Positions 50,214-59,110 of a stretch of 64,000 nucleotides of DNA are shown here, piece by piece. Each line of letters begins with the position of its first letter. Position 1 is the first letter of the stretch. Under the pieces are notes generated by a model that was not told the origin of the DNA, did no database searches, and saw only the letters and a program-made list of their open reading frames with translations. Origin of the DNA: JBGAPH01 sp046349955. Lineage in GTDB: Bacteria > Planctomycetota > Planctomycetia > Pirellulales > JBGAPH01. The stretch lies in the NCBI GenBank assembly GCA_046349955.1, contig JAXMBI010000004.1, positions 186,001-250,000 on the forward strand, in the 5' to 3' direction. The position numbers were made by a program, and so were the translations under genes.

Positions 50214-50804
50214 TTACCCCCGCTTGAGCTGCGACTCCACGTACTTGGCCAACAAATCCGTCTCCAGATTTACCGGATCGCCGGCCGTGAGAGCCCCCAG
50301 CGTGGTGACGGCCAGGGTGTGCGGAATCAGGGCCACGCTGAAGCGGTCCGCCTCGACTTCGACCAGGGTCAGGCTCACGCCGTCGACGGCGATCGAGCCC
50401 TTGGCCGCCATCTGCCGCGTCAGCCGGTCGGGCACGGAGAACCACATGGTCGACCAGTCGGCGTCGTCGCTGCGCCGCTCGAGGGCGCCCAGAGCATCGA
50501 CGTGACCCGTGACCAAGTGGCCGCCCAGCCGGTCGCCCAGCTTCAGCGACCTTTCGAGGTTCACGCGGCTGTCGGTCGTCAGCCGGCCCAGGTTGGTGCG
50601 GCTGAGGGTTTCGGGCCCGGCGTCGAAGGCCAGGCGATGCCCCTTGCGCTCGACGACCGTGAGACAACAGCCGTTAAGGGCAATGCTGTCGCCGAGCGCG
50701 GCGTCTTCGGCCAGCGGCCCGGCCTCGATCCACAGCCGCAGCCCCGGCGGCCGCGCCTCGACCCCCACCACCACGCCTAACGCTTCGACTAAGCCGGTGA
50801 ACAT
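50214..50804 (-). CDS. ribE: riboflavin synthase alpha chain
   Basis: RibE dismutates two 6,7-dimethyl-8-ribityllumazine molecules to riboflavin plus a pyrimidine, in the cytoplasm. It is 196 residues, normal for the lumazine-binding two-domain enzyme. The N-terminal MFTGLVEALG, then SIALNGCCLTVVE and GHLVTGHVDALG, are the family signatures; the same pattern repeats in the second domain (SIAVDGVSLTLVE, LIPHTLAVTTLG). The ATG at 50804 is chosen because MFTGLVE is the invariant start. It stands downstream of pssA with a palindromic repeat between. Confidence 0.95.
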   Translation of the reverse strand: MFTGLVEALGVVVGVEARPPGLRLWIEAGPLAEDAALGDSIALNGCCLTVVERKGHRLAFDAGPETLSRTNLGRLTTDSRVNLERSLKLGDRLGGHLVTGHVDALGALERRSDDADWSTMWFSVPDRLTRQMAAKGSIAVDGVSLTLVEVEADRFSVALIPHTLAVTTLGALTAGDPVNLETDLLAKYVESQLKRG

Positions 50805-50812
50805 GAATCTAA

Positions 50813-50903
50813 ACCACGGAGGCACGGAGGCACGGAGAAATTCGATCAGCCGGAGAACCCTCGAGCGCATCTCCGTGCCTCCGTGTCTCCGTGGTGAACA
50901 GCT
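50813..50903. repeat. palindromic repeat (accacggaggcacgg family)
   Basis: aaccacggaggcacggaggc begins at 50812 and tccgtgcctccgtgtctccg runs to ~50890; the two form a long imperfect hairpin between the ribE and pssA genes, slightly overlapping the pssA 3' end. It shares the design of the element at 2539-2684. Confidence 0.8.
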
Positions 50904-51805
50904 CAGAACAGCGGCTCTTCTTGGGTTTTCTTTTGCCAGGCGAGCTTCCAGAGGAGCTGCAGCGGGCCCGAGAGGACGAAGGCCAAGCCCACGAGCGGCA
51001 GTGAGAAGCCCCGGATCACGCTCACGGCCACGAGCGCGAAGACCAGGCCTACGATGTAGGCGAAGCTCGCCCTGCCGCGCAGCGCCTCGTTGATGACGTG
51101 CGGATAGGGAATCCGCGAAACCATGAGCAGAGCCACGAGCAAGGCATAGAACGGCAGCGCGGTCTGCAGCCCCATGTCGAGCGGCTCGGCATAGGCGAAG
51201 GCGTTCGTCTCCTTGCGGAGCGTGTAGAAGAGCATCGCAAATCCGGCGATGCTCGCCGCGGCGCCCGGGCTGGGCAAGCCGCTGAACGTGAGGTGGTTGT
51301 CTTCCTCGCCGCTCTCCACGTTGAACCGCGCGAGCCGCAGCGCAGCGCAAACGGCGAACGTCGCCGCGATCACCCACACGAGGTCTCGATGCTGATAGGT
51401 GAAACTAGGACACATCTTCACCAATAAGAACCCTGGCGCCACGCCGAACGACACCACGTCCGACAGGCTGTCGAGCTGGGCGCCGAAATCGCTGGATTGA
51501 CGCGCAAGCCGCGCCACGTAGCCGTCGCAGGCGTCGAACGTCATGGCCAAAAAGATCAAGAGCCCGGCCAGCATGCAGTTGTGCGTGGGATCGTTGGCGT
51601 CGAGTTGCCGCATCATCCCGGTCGGGTTCTTGAAGGCGATCTCGACGGCCGTCGGCACCTCGATCGACTCGGGGCGGTCGATCCGCGCCGCCACCACGAT
51701 GGCGAAGAACCCACACACCAGGTTGCCCAGCGTGAACATCGTGGGCAACACGGGAATGGCCAGCAGCCGACGCATGTGTCGGCCCTTGAACGCACGGCGC
51801 ATCAT
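50903..51805 (-). CDS. pssA: CDP-diacylglycerol-serine O-phosphatidyltransferase
   Basis: PssA makes phosphatidylserine from CDP-diacylglycerol and serine in the inner membrane. It is 300 residues with several membrane segments. The CDP-alcohol phosphotransferase motif is present: FDACDGYVARLARQSSDFGAQLDSLSD at about residues 90-116, giving the D-G-x2-A-R-x8-G-x3-D-x3-D pattern that binds the substrate and metal. VLPTMFTLGNLVCGFFAIV is a classic N-terminal helix. The start may be 51805 or the Met codon at 51802. It is followed upstream (51948) by psd, so the two PE-synthesis genes are adjacent. Confidence 0.93.
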   Translation of the reverse strand: MMRRAFKGRHMRRLLAIPVLPTMFTLGNLVCGFFAIVVAARIDRPESIEVPTAVEIAFKNPTGMMRQLDANDPTHNCMLAGLLIFLAMTFDACDGYVARLARQSSDFGAQLDSLSDVVSFGVAPGFLLVKMCPSFTYQHRDLVWVIAATFAVCAALRLARFNVESGEEDNHLTFSGLPSPGAAASIAGFAMLFYTLRKETNAFAYAEPLDMGLQTALPFYALLVALLMVSRIPYPHVINEALRGRASFAYIVGLVFALVAVSVIRGFSLPLVGLAFVLSGPLQLLWKLAWQKKTQEEPLF

Positions 51806-51833
51806 GGCAGCGGACAGTTGGTTGAGATTCGGA

Positions 51834-51924
51834 GTAGGTTATGCTTCAGCATAACAACACGCCGCAAGCACTCGCTCCGCGGCAAATGTGTCAAGTGCCC
51901 GCGTTGTTATGCTGAAGCATAACT
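51834..51924. repeat. pair of palindromic repeats (GTTATGCTGAAGCATAAC type), second locus
   Basis: taggttatgcttcagcataa from ~51835 and ttatgctgaagcataactac ending ~51925 flank ~46 bases. The same palindrome pair occurs at 16641-16750, so this is a dispersed mobile-type palindrome. It lies between pssA and psd. Confidence 0.8.
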
Positions 51925-51947
51925 ACGCGCTCTCTCAGGCTTATTCG

Positions 51948-52922
51948 TCAGGCGAAGGGTTTTGTTAGTTCGTCGGGGTACCGGCAGAGCACCGTGGCGC
52001 CCCCTTGCAGCTTGTCTCCCGGCTTCACCAGGATCTCGAGCCCAGGCTCGTCGGGCACGATCAACTCGGTGCGGGAGCCGAACTTGATCATGCCGAACTT
52101 GTCGCCGCGGACGACCATTTCGCCTGGCCGCAGATCGCACACGATCCGCCGGGCAATCGCCCCGGCGATCTGCCGCACTACCATCCGCCGGTAGGGCGAA
52201 GCCGCCCCCTGCAGGCCGATCCACAGGTTCTCATTGCGCTCGGCACTTTCGGCCTTCAAAGCATTGAGAAACTCCCCCTGAGCGTACCGTAACTCCACGA
52301 CGCGGGCATCGTCGGGCACACGATTGATATGGACGTTAAAAACGGACAGGAAGATCCCGATCCGCACGGCTGGCCGATCGATGAACGGGTCGTGCGCCAG
52401 GCGGGTCACTTCGGCCAGCGTACCGTCAGCCGGCGACACCAGCAGACCCTTGGCCTGCGGAATCACCCGCGGCGGATCGCGAAAGAACCAGAGCACGAAG
52501 GCGATCAGCCCGGCGGGGACAACCACGGCCCAGGGCTGCCAGAACGCCAGCCCCGCCGCCGCCAGCGCCAGCGGCCAAACGAACATCTGCAACTCGGCCA
52601 GCCCCCAGCGGGCAAAGGGGATCGACTGCCGCCAGCGAAACGGATCGTCGGACTCGGCCCAATGGGCGTCGCACTGGTTGCGGAAGTACTTGAGGTCGCG
52701 GGGGTCGAGTACCTCGCTGGGGCAACCCTCAAGGCTGCCGCGCCGCAACTCGGCCATCCGCCGCACATACCTCGGCCGCACGCCCTTGAGCCATGCCCGC
52801 CGCAGCCGGCCCCAGGCCAACTCGAGCGCATAGCCCAGGCCGCCGCCGGGCTGCGTGCTGCGAATGTTCGCCGGCAGGGGCTGCGCCGGCAGCCGCGCGG
52901 TTTTGAAAGAGAGATCGCTCAT
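51948..52922 (-). CDS. psd: phosphatidylserine decarboxylase
   Basis: Psd decarboxylates phosphatidylserine to phosphatidylethanolamine in the membrane. It is 324 residues. The N-terminal half holds two hydrophobic segments near ~115-145 (FVWPLALAAAGLAFW, VVVPAGLIAFVLW). PADGTLAEVTRL is the conserved Psd region, and FLSVFNVHINRVPDD is a family signature with the catalytic-type His. The self-cleavage site is FGMIKFGSRTEL around residues 278-287, where the Gly-Ser forms the pyruvoyl group. It starts at the ATG at 52922 or nearby. It is next to pssA, the preceding enzyme in the pathway. Confidence 0.93.
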   Translation of the reverse strand: MSDLSFKTARLPAQPLPANIRSTQPGGGLGYALELAWGRLRRAWLKGVRPRYVRRMAELRRGSLEGCPSEVLDPRDLKYFRNQCDAHWAESDDPFRWRQSIPFARWGLAELQMFVWPLALAAAGLAFWQPWAVVVPAGLIAFVLWFFRDPPRVIPQAKGLLVSPADGTLAEVTRLAHDPFIDRPAVRIGIFLSVFNVHINRVPDDARVVELRYAQGEFLNALKAESAERNENLWIGLQGAASPYRRMVVRQIAGAIARRIVCDLRPGEMVVRGDKFGMIKFGSRTELIVPDEPGLEILVKPGDKLQGGATVLCRYPDELTKPFA

Positions 52923-53011
52923 CGGCGCCCTGGGGCTCTTCCCACGGCCAGCGCCCCCACGGCGCCGGCTCGCCCCAGCCTAGCAAATTGCCGCCCGCGC
53001 GAGCAGGGCCA

Positions 53012-55957
53012 TCACTCATGGCCCGCCCAAAGACCTACAGGAAAGGCAGCCATCGCCGCCGCCGCGTCGACGCGCGTGTCCGCCTCGGCGTCGGCGTTCT
53101 GTGGCATGGGTTCGCCGGTTAGCAGGTTGGTCCACCCGCGCGGGGCGTCGGGCGGCAGATGAAGGTGGCAGCCTTGCCACCAGTCCGCCAGCGGATTGCG
53201 GGCGCCGCGAGATTTGGCAAGTTCGCCCGCTTGCAACGCCCGCCAGGCCGGCAGTGTCAGCCGCGGAACGAGCGCCAGCACCCACTGATCCTCATGCTCG
53301 CGAGCGAAGGCGCAGAGGGAGGCCGACTTTTCCCCTTCCACGGAGACAGGCACGTAGCGGCCGTTCAAGAACAGCTCCCGGTTTGCCCGGCGGAACGTGA
53401 GCGCACGCCAGATGAGAAACTGCTTAAGCCGCGGATCGGGCCAGGCGGCGACGAGTTCGTCGGCCAAGCCGGCCAAGGCCTGCTCGCCACGGTTCTGCAT
53501 CGCGGCGAGCGATTGCTGGCGAGCGGCGAAATCGACCGGCCGCCGATTGTCGGGATCGACCAGGCTGAAGTCCCAGTACTCGGTTCCCTGATAGAAATCA
53601 GGCACGCCGGGGGCCACGATCTTGCCGAGGGCCTGGGCGAGGGAGTTCAAATAGCCAGCGTCGGCAATCGAGCGGACGAAGTCGTCGAGGTCTTCCAGAA
53701 ACCCTACGGCGCTCGCGCCCTGCAGCGCGGCCGCCACGAAGGCGCCCACCGAGTGGTCGTAGGCCTCCTTGGGATTTAGCCAGTCGGAATGGACTTTGGC
53801 CTCCTTGAGCGCCTTGTCCATGTAATGCTGAATGCGCTCGAGATAGGTTTTCTGGGCGTCCCCCACAAGCTTGCCGCCGGGCCACGTGCCGACGAGCGTC
53901 TGGTAGATCAGGTACTCCTCGTTGGCGTCGGGGGCGTGTTGGCCGTCGATTTCGGCGCGGAAGCCGGCGTTGACGGCGCGCCAGCGCTCGAGCGCCTGCT
54001 CCCACTCAGCGGGGCACTCGGAGAGGACGTTTAGGCGTGCCCGCACGTCTTCGCCGCGCTTGGTGTCGTGCGTGGCAGTGGCCGACAGGGCGTAGGGCCA
54101 CGAAATCGCCCTCTCGGCATTGCGGCCGTGGAATTGCTCTTTGGAAATGCCGCTGCTGGCCGGATCGCCCCCCACTTCATTGAGCGAAGCGAGCGGATAG
54201 AAGCGATAGAACGACGTGTCCTCCATTCCTTTGGCCGTCACGGGGCTCGTGACCTGTTGGAACTTCAGCGCGAACTGCCGCCGCTCGGCGAGCTGATCTT
54301 CGCTGAGCCCCTCCGGGTCTTCGAAGAGCAGCACGCTGGCGATGAAGTCGAAGAACGCGGGGTTCACAACGGGATTGCGGCGCTTGGCCATTCGCACCGC
54401 TTCGTGAATCCGCTGCCGGTCCTCGTTGCTCACCGCCACCGCCTGAGGCCGAATGTAGCTGCGGTAGACCGGGAAGCAGGCGATCAATTCGCGCAGCGCC
54501 GTGCGCAAACTCGTATGCGTGAAGTCGCGCGACCAGCGATGCTGCTCCGACACGCGGTCCAGGTGCCAAGAGAGCACGTGCAGTTCGCTCGACATCGCCA
54601 TGTTCAAGATCGTGCGCTTGCTCTCGTAGAGCACGTCGCGGTAGTTGCGCCGTTCGCCCAGGAACCGCAGGTACACGGCATTGAGGTCGTACATGCCCTG
54701 GCGGTCGACGAACAGCCCGCCTAGCAGGTTCAGAAAGTCGTAACCCGTCGTGCCACTTACGGGCCAATCGGCAGGCAGCGGCTCGTTTTCGCCGAGAATT
54801 TTTTCGACCACCAGATACAGCAGGGCGTCCTGCGCGTGCTCTGAGACGGGCGCCTGGCCGCGGGCGGCTTGAATCTCGCGATAGGCCGCTTGCAGCTTCT
54901 CGAAATAGCCTTGGGGATCGAGCAGGCCATCGGGATGGTCGATGCGCAGGCCGGTGATCCAATCGTTTTTCAGGAACTCGAGGATCAGCGCATGAACGGC
55001 GGCGAAGACCTGGTCGTCTTCCACACGCAATGCAGCCAGCTCGTTGATGTCGAAGAAGCGGCGGTAATTGATCTCGTCGGTCGCCACGCGCCAGTGGCTG
55101 AGCCGGTACGATTGTTCGGCCAGCAGGGCGTCGAGCGCGTCGAAGCTGCGCGAGTCGCCTGGCGCGCCGTTGAACTCCGCAACTACTTGCTCGATCGCCT
55201 GCCGCACTTGTTCCTCTTTCCAGAGCGCGGCTAGACGCCGGCGGGCGACTTCCTGCTCGCGGTAGCGCAACTGCACGCGTTCGGTGCTTAGCTCGCGTCG
55301 CCCCGGCAAGTTTTCGAGCTGCGTGATGATGCTGTCCAGCTCGAGCAATTCTGGGCCGTCGTCGGCCAACACGCCGGTGAGCGATTTCCGCGCCGCATGC
55401 AGAATCGTTGTCCAGGTGCGAGGCGCAAGCGGAAACCTGCGATTGTAGTAACGCACATAGAACCGCTCTTGCTCCCACACGAGCCGCAGTTCTTGCCGAT
55501 CGAGTACGCGGCCATATTGGTCCCCCAAGATCGGCAGCAAGACCTTGCCCTTGAGTGAGTCCTTGGGCGGCCGCCAGTCGATGTCGAAGAAGCGGGCATA
55601 GCGCGAGCTAACGCCATTCTCGAGCACGTCCTGCCACCACAGATTGTTGGGGTCGTCGATCCCCATGTGGTTGGGCACCACGTCCATGAGCAGCCCCATG
55701 TCGCGGCGGCGCAGTTCCTCGGCGAAGCGTTGGAAGTCGGCCAGCGTGCCGAATTCGGGGTCGATCGTCGCATGATCGATCACGTCGTAGCCGTGGGCGC
55801 TGTTGGCGCGGGCACGGAACAACGGCGACGGGTACGCGTCCGTAATCCCCAGGGCTTCGAGATAGTCGATCAGCCCGAGGGCATCTTGAAACCTGAGGTG
55901 GTCGCTAAACTGCAATCGGTAGGTGGCCAGGGGGACGCGGGAGGGGACATAGCGCAT
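53012..55957 (-). CDS. treY: malto-oligosyltrehalose synthase
   Basis: TreY converts the reducing end of malto-oligosaccharides to trehalose linkage. It is 981 residues, the usual length. RVPLATYRLQFSDHLRFQDALGLIDYLEALGITDAYPSPLF is the typical start (residues ~7-47, parts only). GLLMDVVPNHMG (near residue 88) is GH13 region I, the later LRIDHPDGLLDPQGYFEKLQ and VVEKILGENEPLP are family-specific, and TATHDTKRGEDVRARL (near residue 630) holds the conserved H-D-T-K of the GH13 C-site. TreZ, its usual partner, is not in the window. The ATG at 55957 is chosen as the first conserved residue. Confidence 0.94.
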   Translation of the reverse strand: MRYVPSRVPLATYRLQFSDHLRFQDALGLIDYLEALGITDAYPSPLFRARANSAHGYDVIDHATIDPEFGTLADFQRFAEELRRRDMGLLMDVVPNHMGIDDPNNLWWQDVLENGVSSRYARFFDIDWRPPKDSLKGKVLLPILGDQYGRVLDRQELRLVWEQERFYVRYYNRRFPLAPRTWTTILHAARKSLTGVLADDGPELLELDSIITQLENLPGRRELSTERVQLRYREQEVARRRLAALWKEEQVRQAIEQVVAEFNGAPGDSRSFDALDALLAEQSYRLSHWRVATDEINYRRFFDINELAALRVEDDQVFAAVHALILEFLKNDWITGLRIDHPDGLLDPQGYFEKLQAAYREIQAARGQAPVSEHAQDALLYLVVEKILGENEPLPADWPVSGTTGYDFLNLLGGLFVDRQGMYDLNAVYLRFLGERRNYRDVLYESKRTILNMAMSSELHVLSWHLDRVSEQHRWSRDFTHTSLRTALRELIACFPVYRSYIRPQAVAVSNEDRQRIHEAVRMAKRRNPVVNPAFFDFIASVLLFEDPEGLSEDQLAERRQFALKFQQVTSPVTAKGMEDTSFYRFYPLASLNEVGGDPASSGISKEQFHGRNAERAISWPYALSATATHDTKRGEDVRARLNVLSECPAEWEQALERWRAVNAGFRAEIDGQHAPDANEEYLIYQTLVGTWPGGKLVGDAQKTYLERIQHYMDKALKEAKVHSDWLNPKEAYDHSVGAFVAAALQGASAVGFLEDLDDFVRSIADAGYLNSLAQALGKIVAPGVPDFYQGTEYWDFSLVDPDNRRPVDFAARQQSLAAMQNRGEQALAGLADELVAAWPDPRLKQFLIWRALTFRRANRELFLNGRYVPVSVEGEKSASLCAFAREHEDQWVLALVPRLTLPAWRALQAGELAKSRGARNPLADWWQGCHLHLPPDAPRGWTNLLTGEPMPQNADAEADTRVDAAAAMAAFPVGLWAGHE

Positions 55958-56089
55958 GGCAACCTCGCGGGGACGCCGTTGGGGCCGGGGGGCCGTCTGG
56001 ATCTAGGCCCCGCGAATGGAGTGCCAAGGGGCCGATGGAGGGGTGAAAGACGGCCGGGGAACGTCGCCGTGCCCAAGTTGCTGCGGCCC

Positions 56090-56134
56090 CTCACCCCGGC
56101 CCTCTCCCACTGGGAGAGGGAGAGGGGCTGCGCA
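56090..56134. repeat. small inverted repeat (CCCTCTCCC/GGGAGAGGG family), copy 3
   Basis: cctcaccccggccctctccc at ~56091 is followed by actgggagagggagaggggc; ccctctccc and gggagaggg form the hairpin. It is the third copy of the element seen at 20604 and 44551, each with the same leading cctcaccc(cg)gcc word. Confidence 0.6.
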
Positions 56135-56164
56135 GTCTACAAAGCCAGCGAAGGCTACGCAGAG

Positions 56165-56480
56165 CGCAAAGAAAAAGGCCGGATCGCTCCGGCCTTTGCC
56201 TCTTGTCGCTCCAACTACCTTAGGCTCGGTCACCCGTGTGTCGCAGGCAACCGAGTTTGCGCTCTTCAAAATCCGCCCCTGAGCCTCGCAGGCGCCGCGG
56301 GTCGCTGTTTCCCCATTGGCAGGATCGCAGCCGGCATGGTGCCCAGGCCGGCGTGGCCCGTAGGTGCGAAGCCCGCACTGGGCCCGCGAGGCTCTTTTCC
56401 CGGCCAGCACCCGCCAGACGCGGCTTGTCAGCCGAGGGAAGACGCTCCTGGCCACCCGTTCGGGGCCGGCCGCTCACGTC
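56165..56480 (-). ncRNA. putative structured non-coding RNA, family unknown
   Basis: Read on the minus strand, this stretch ends at a rho-independent terminator (56169-56197) and begins in a region with a second hairpin. In the centre a 9-bp stem closes 114 bases (GAGCCTCGC arms 56386-56394 and 56281-56289). Inside it are a hairpin with GGCCC/GGGCC and GTGCG/CGCAC arms (56355-56384) and a second with GCCGGC/GCCGGC arms (56330-56352), giving a multi-branched, cloverleaf-like layout. No ORF covers it, and the nearest gene (treY) starts 212 bases beyond the terminator. It does not match the conserved boxes of RNase P, tmRNA, SRP or 6S that I can recall. The end points are approximate. Confidence 0.42.
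56169..56197 (-). terminator. intrinsic terminator on the minus strand
   Basis: 10-bp arms aaaggccgga (56174-56183) and tccggccttt (56188-56197) close a 4-base loop, and the minus strand continues with five T in a row from the arm (TTTTTC), while the plus strand has only TTTG. This favours termination of a minus-strand transcript, which supports an independent transcript upstream of treY. Confidence 0.75.
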
Positions 56481-56506
56481 CTCCACCTATACATACGCAG
56501 CCCGGC

Positions 56507-56553
56507 GGTCCAGGGTTCGGAACTTTTTCTGAACCGTTTCCCAGCCCTGGACC
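56507..56553. repeat. nested hairpin (GGTCCAGGG/CCCTGGACC)
   Basis: 9-bp arms at 56507-56515 and 56545-56553 are perfect complements, and inside are smaller arms ggttc (56514-56518) and gaacc (56531-56535). It lies just upstream (minus-strand sense) of the candidate ncRNA and may be part of the same transcript or its control region. Confidence 0.55.
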
Positions 56554-56797
56554 AGGGAAAGGCTGCCGTCTGGGAGGATTCGCGAAAGTTTGCGGGTCAG
56601 GTCGTCGATATCAAGTCTGCCGATTGCTGCCTTTGGGGAGCGCGCCTCGTGCGCGCCGCCTAAGGGGGAGCAAAAGACCGGGGGGGAAACCGGACGTCGG
56701 CCCAACACTGCCACGTCCGGCACAGCGCCGGCGGCGCAAAGTCGCGCCGTCCGACGCTAGCACCATGCAGTGACTTCTCCCCTGGAGTCGAACCTCG

Positions 56798-59110
56798 ATG
56801 GCCCGGCAAATCTTCCGGTCGTGGATCGTCGTGCTGGCCGTGCTGATCCTTGTAGCCGGCTGCTCGCCCACGCAACCGTTTTACTTCTTCGAAGATGGCG
56901 ATCTCTCGCACTACCGGGGCGTGGCCACGGAAATCGAGTATCCCGACGTCCACGAGCTCGAGCTCCCGGAGGTCTCCGGCGCCTATGCGCCCTTGACCCT
57001 CGACGACGATCTCGAAAAAACGCCCCAGTGGCAGCTCACCCTCGAAGAAGCCACTCAGATTACCCTGGCCAACACCAAGAACGTTCGCACGCTGAGCGGA
57101 CGCGTGGGCAACGTCGAAGGCGCCCCCGATCAGCTCCTCCGCCAGCCGACGCAAGCCGTGTCGATCTACGATCCGGCCCTCGAAGAAACCAACCCGGGCT
57201 TCTCGAACCTGGTGCGCAACGGCGTAGGCACGGGGCGCGGCGTCGAAGCCGCTCTGTCCGACTTCGACGCCCAGTTCTCCAGCCGCCTCCTGTTCAACAA
57301 GAACGATCGTCCGCTGAACGTGGCTAATCAGTTCGCCGGCTTGTTCCAACCCGTGCTGATTCAGGACAACGACACGTTCCTCGCGCAGATTCAAAAGACC
57401 AACGCCTACGGCGGCACCGCCGCGGTCCGCAACAACACGGCCTACGACCAGAACAACAATCCCACGCGGGCCGTGCCCAGCTCGTGGGACACGAACTTCG
57501 AAATGAGCTATACCCAGCCGCTGTTGCAGGGGCGTGGCGTCGACTTCAACCGGATCGCCGGCCCGAACTCGACCGTGGGCAATCCCCGCGGCGTGGTCCT
57601 CTCGCGAATCAACACCGACCTGACCTTGGGCGACCTCGAGGTCGGCATTCGCGATCTGACGCGGGAGACGGAAGTCGCCTACTGGGAACTGTACTTCGCC
57701 TACCGCAACCTCGAAGCGGTGCGGGCAGGTCGCGAGAGCTCGCGGGCCACATGGCAGAAGATCAAGGCCCTGTACGACAAGGGACTCAAGGGGGGCGAAG
57801 CGGAAAAGGAAGCTCAGTCGCGCGAACAGTTCTTCCTGTTCCAGGGACAGGTGCAAGAAGCGGCCAACAACTTGATTCGCGCCGAAGCCCGGCTGCGGCA
57901 ACTCATGGGCATCGCCGTGTCGGATGGCCGCTTGATTCGGCCGGCCGACGCCCCCACGGAAGCCAAGGTGGCCTTCGACTGGGTCGAGGTCCGCGGCGAG
58001 GGCCTGGCGCGCAGCCCCGAACTGCGTCAACAGAAGTGGCGCATCAAGTCGGACGAGCTGCAGCTTGTCGCGGCCAAGAACTTCCTGCTGCCCCGGCTCG
58101 ACGCCTTGGGCACCTACCGCTGGCTCGGCATGGGCGACGACCTGATCTCGTCGAATCGCGTGCCGCAGACCGGCCCGATCTCGAACAGTGCATTCCAGTC
58201 GCTCACCTCGGGGCAATTCCAAGAATGGCAGTTGGGCGCCAACCTGACGATCCCGATCGGCTTCCGGGCGCCGATGGCCAACGTGCGGCACCGGCAGTTG
58301 GGCCTGGCCCGCAGCCGGGCTCGGCTCCAGGACATGGAGCTCGAACTGTTGCAGCAGTTGGCGGAGGCCCTGCGCAACGTCGCCCGGTACTACACGCTGA
58401 CCGAGACAAACTTCAACCGCGCCGTGGCCGCCGAACAGCAGGTGCGGGCGGTGCAGGCCGCCTACGAGGTGGGCACAGTGACGCTCGACTTGTTGCTCGA
58501 CGCCCAGCGCCGCCGGGCCGAGGCGATTTCGGCCTACTACCGCTCGATCGTCAACTACAACCTGGCGATCAACGAGGTCCACTGGCGGAAGGGCTCGCTG
58601 CTGGAATACAACAATGTGTACCTGTCGGAAGGTCCCTGGCCGAGCAAGGCCTACTACGACGCCAAGGGGCTGGCCCGCCAGCGTGACGCGGCTCTGTTCC
58701 TGAACTACGGTTACACTCTGCCGAAGGTCTTCAGCCGGGGCCCGATCAACCAGCGGCCCGACTCGGAAGGGATCGACCCGACGTGGATGCAGCAACCGGC
58801 GGAAGCGATTCCGGCGGGCGAGCCCACCCCGGCTGCGGCCCCGGCCGCCGAACAAATTCCCACTCCGGCTCGTCCGGCGGCGGCCCGGCGGTTCGTCCCG
58901 CCGGCCGCAGCCCAACAAACGCCCATGGGGCCGCGGTTCGACGAGGGCGAGTTGGGAACGCCGCCGGTGAGCGATGCACGGACGTATGACGATCGAGTGA
59001 GTTCGGCAAGCTACCGTCCCACGTCCCGAGCTGGCTATGAACGCGTCGCGGGTAACCCGGCTGTTGGAAGTCATCGGCCTGCTGCAGCAATCGCGCGGGC
59101 ACAACGTTAA
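56798..59110 (+). CDS. TolC-family outer-membrane efflux lipoprotein
   Basis: A 770-residue protein with a lipobox (LILVAGCSP, Cys21). It is longer than standard TolC (~450-500). The TolC coiled-coil/beta core is about residues 150-610. The repeated OEP elements are RETEVAYWELYFAYRNLEAVRAGRESS and QLMGIAVSDGRLI, then QWQLGANLTIPIGFRAPMANVRHRQ with NVARYYTLTETNFNRAVAAEQQVRAVQAAYEVGTVTLDLLLDAQRRRAEA (cited as parts). A long N-terminal domain (~25-140) and a Pro/Ala-rich C-terminal tail (~650-770) flank it. Its 3' end overlaps the WYL regulator gene by 74 bases in another frame. No RND or MFP genes are seen in the window. Confidence 0.86.
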   Translation: MARQIFRSWIVVLAVLILVAGCSPTQPFYFFEDGDLSHYRGVATEIEYPDVHELELPEVSGAYAPLTLDDDLEKTPQWQLTLEEATQITLANTKNVRTLSGRVGNVEGAPDQLLRQPTQAVSIYDPALEETNPGFSNLVRNGVGTGRGVEAALSDFDAQFSSRLLFNKNDRPLNVANQFAGLFQPVLIQDNDTFLAQIQKTNAYGGTAAVRNNTAYDQNNNPTRAVPSSWDTNFEMSYTQPLLQGRGVDFNRIAGPNSTVGNPRGVVLSRINTDLTLGDLEVGIRDLTRETEVAYWELYFAYRNLEAVRAGRESSRATWQKIKALYDKGLKGGEAEKEAQSREQFFLFQGQVQEAANNLIRAEARLRQLMGIAVSDGRLIRPADAPTEAKVAFDWVEVRGEGLARSPELRQQKWRIKSDELQLVAAKNFLLPRLDALGTYRWLGMGDDLISSNRVPQTGPISNSAFQSLTSGQFQEWQLGANLTIPIGFRAPMANVRHRQLGLARSRARLQDMELELLQQLAEALRNVARYYTLTETNFNRAVAAEQQVRAVQAAYEVGTVTLDLLLDAQRRRAEAISAYYRSIVNYNLAINEVHWRKGSLLEYNNVYLSEGPWPSKAYYDAKGLARQRDAALFLNYGYTLPKVFSRGPINQRPDSEGIDPTWMQQPAEAIPAGEPTPAAAPAAEQIPTPARPAAARRFVPPAAAQQTPMGPRFDEGELGTPPVSDARTYDDRVSSASYRPTSRAGYERVAGNPAVGSHRPAAAIARAQR

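Larger units (their letters stand above)
55958..56797. other. long intergenic region between treY and the TolC-family gene
   Basis: An 840-base gap with divergent flanks. It holds a small inverted repeat (56090-56134), a minus-strand terminator (56169-56197), a structured stretch (56281-56394) and a second nested hairpin (56507-56553). No protein gene is supported in any frame. The right end (56600-56797) has a Shine-Dalgarno-less leader of the TolC-family gene. Confidence 0.6.

Noticed and set aside
56165..56555. Assignment of the structured region to RNase P RNA, tmRNA, SRP RNA or 6S RNA
   Set aside because: I could not find the conserved boxes of these families (for example GAGGAAAGTCC for RNase P or a CCA-ended tRNA-like part for tmRNA), so only an unnamed candidate is reported.
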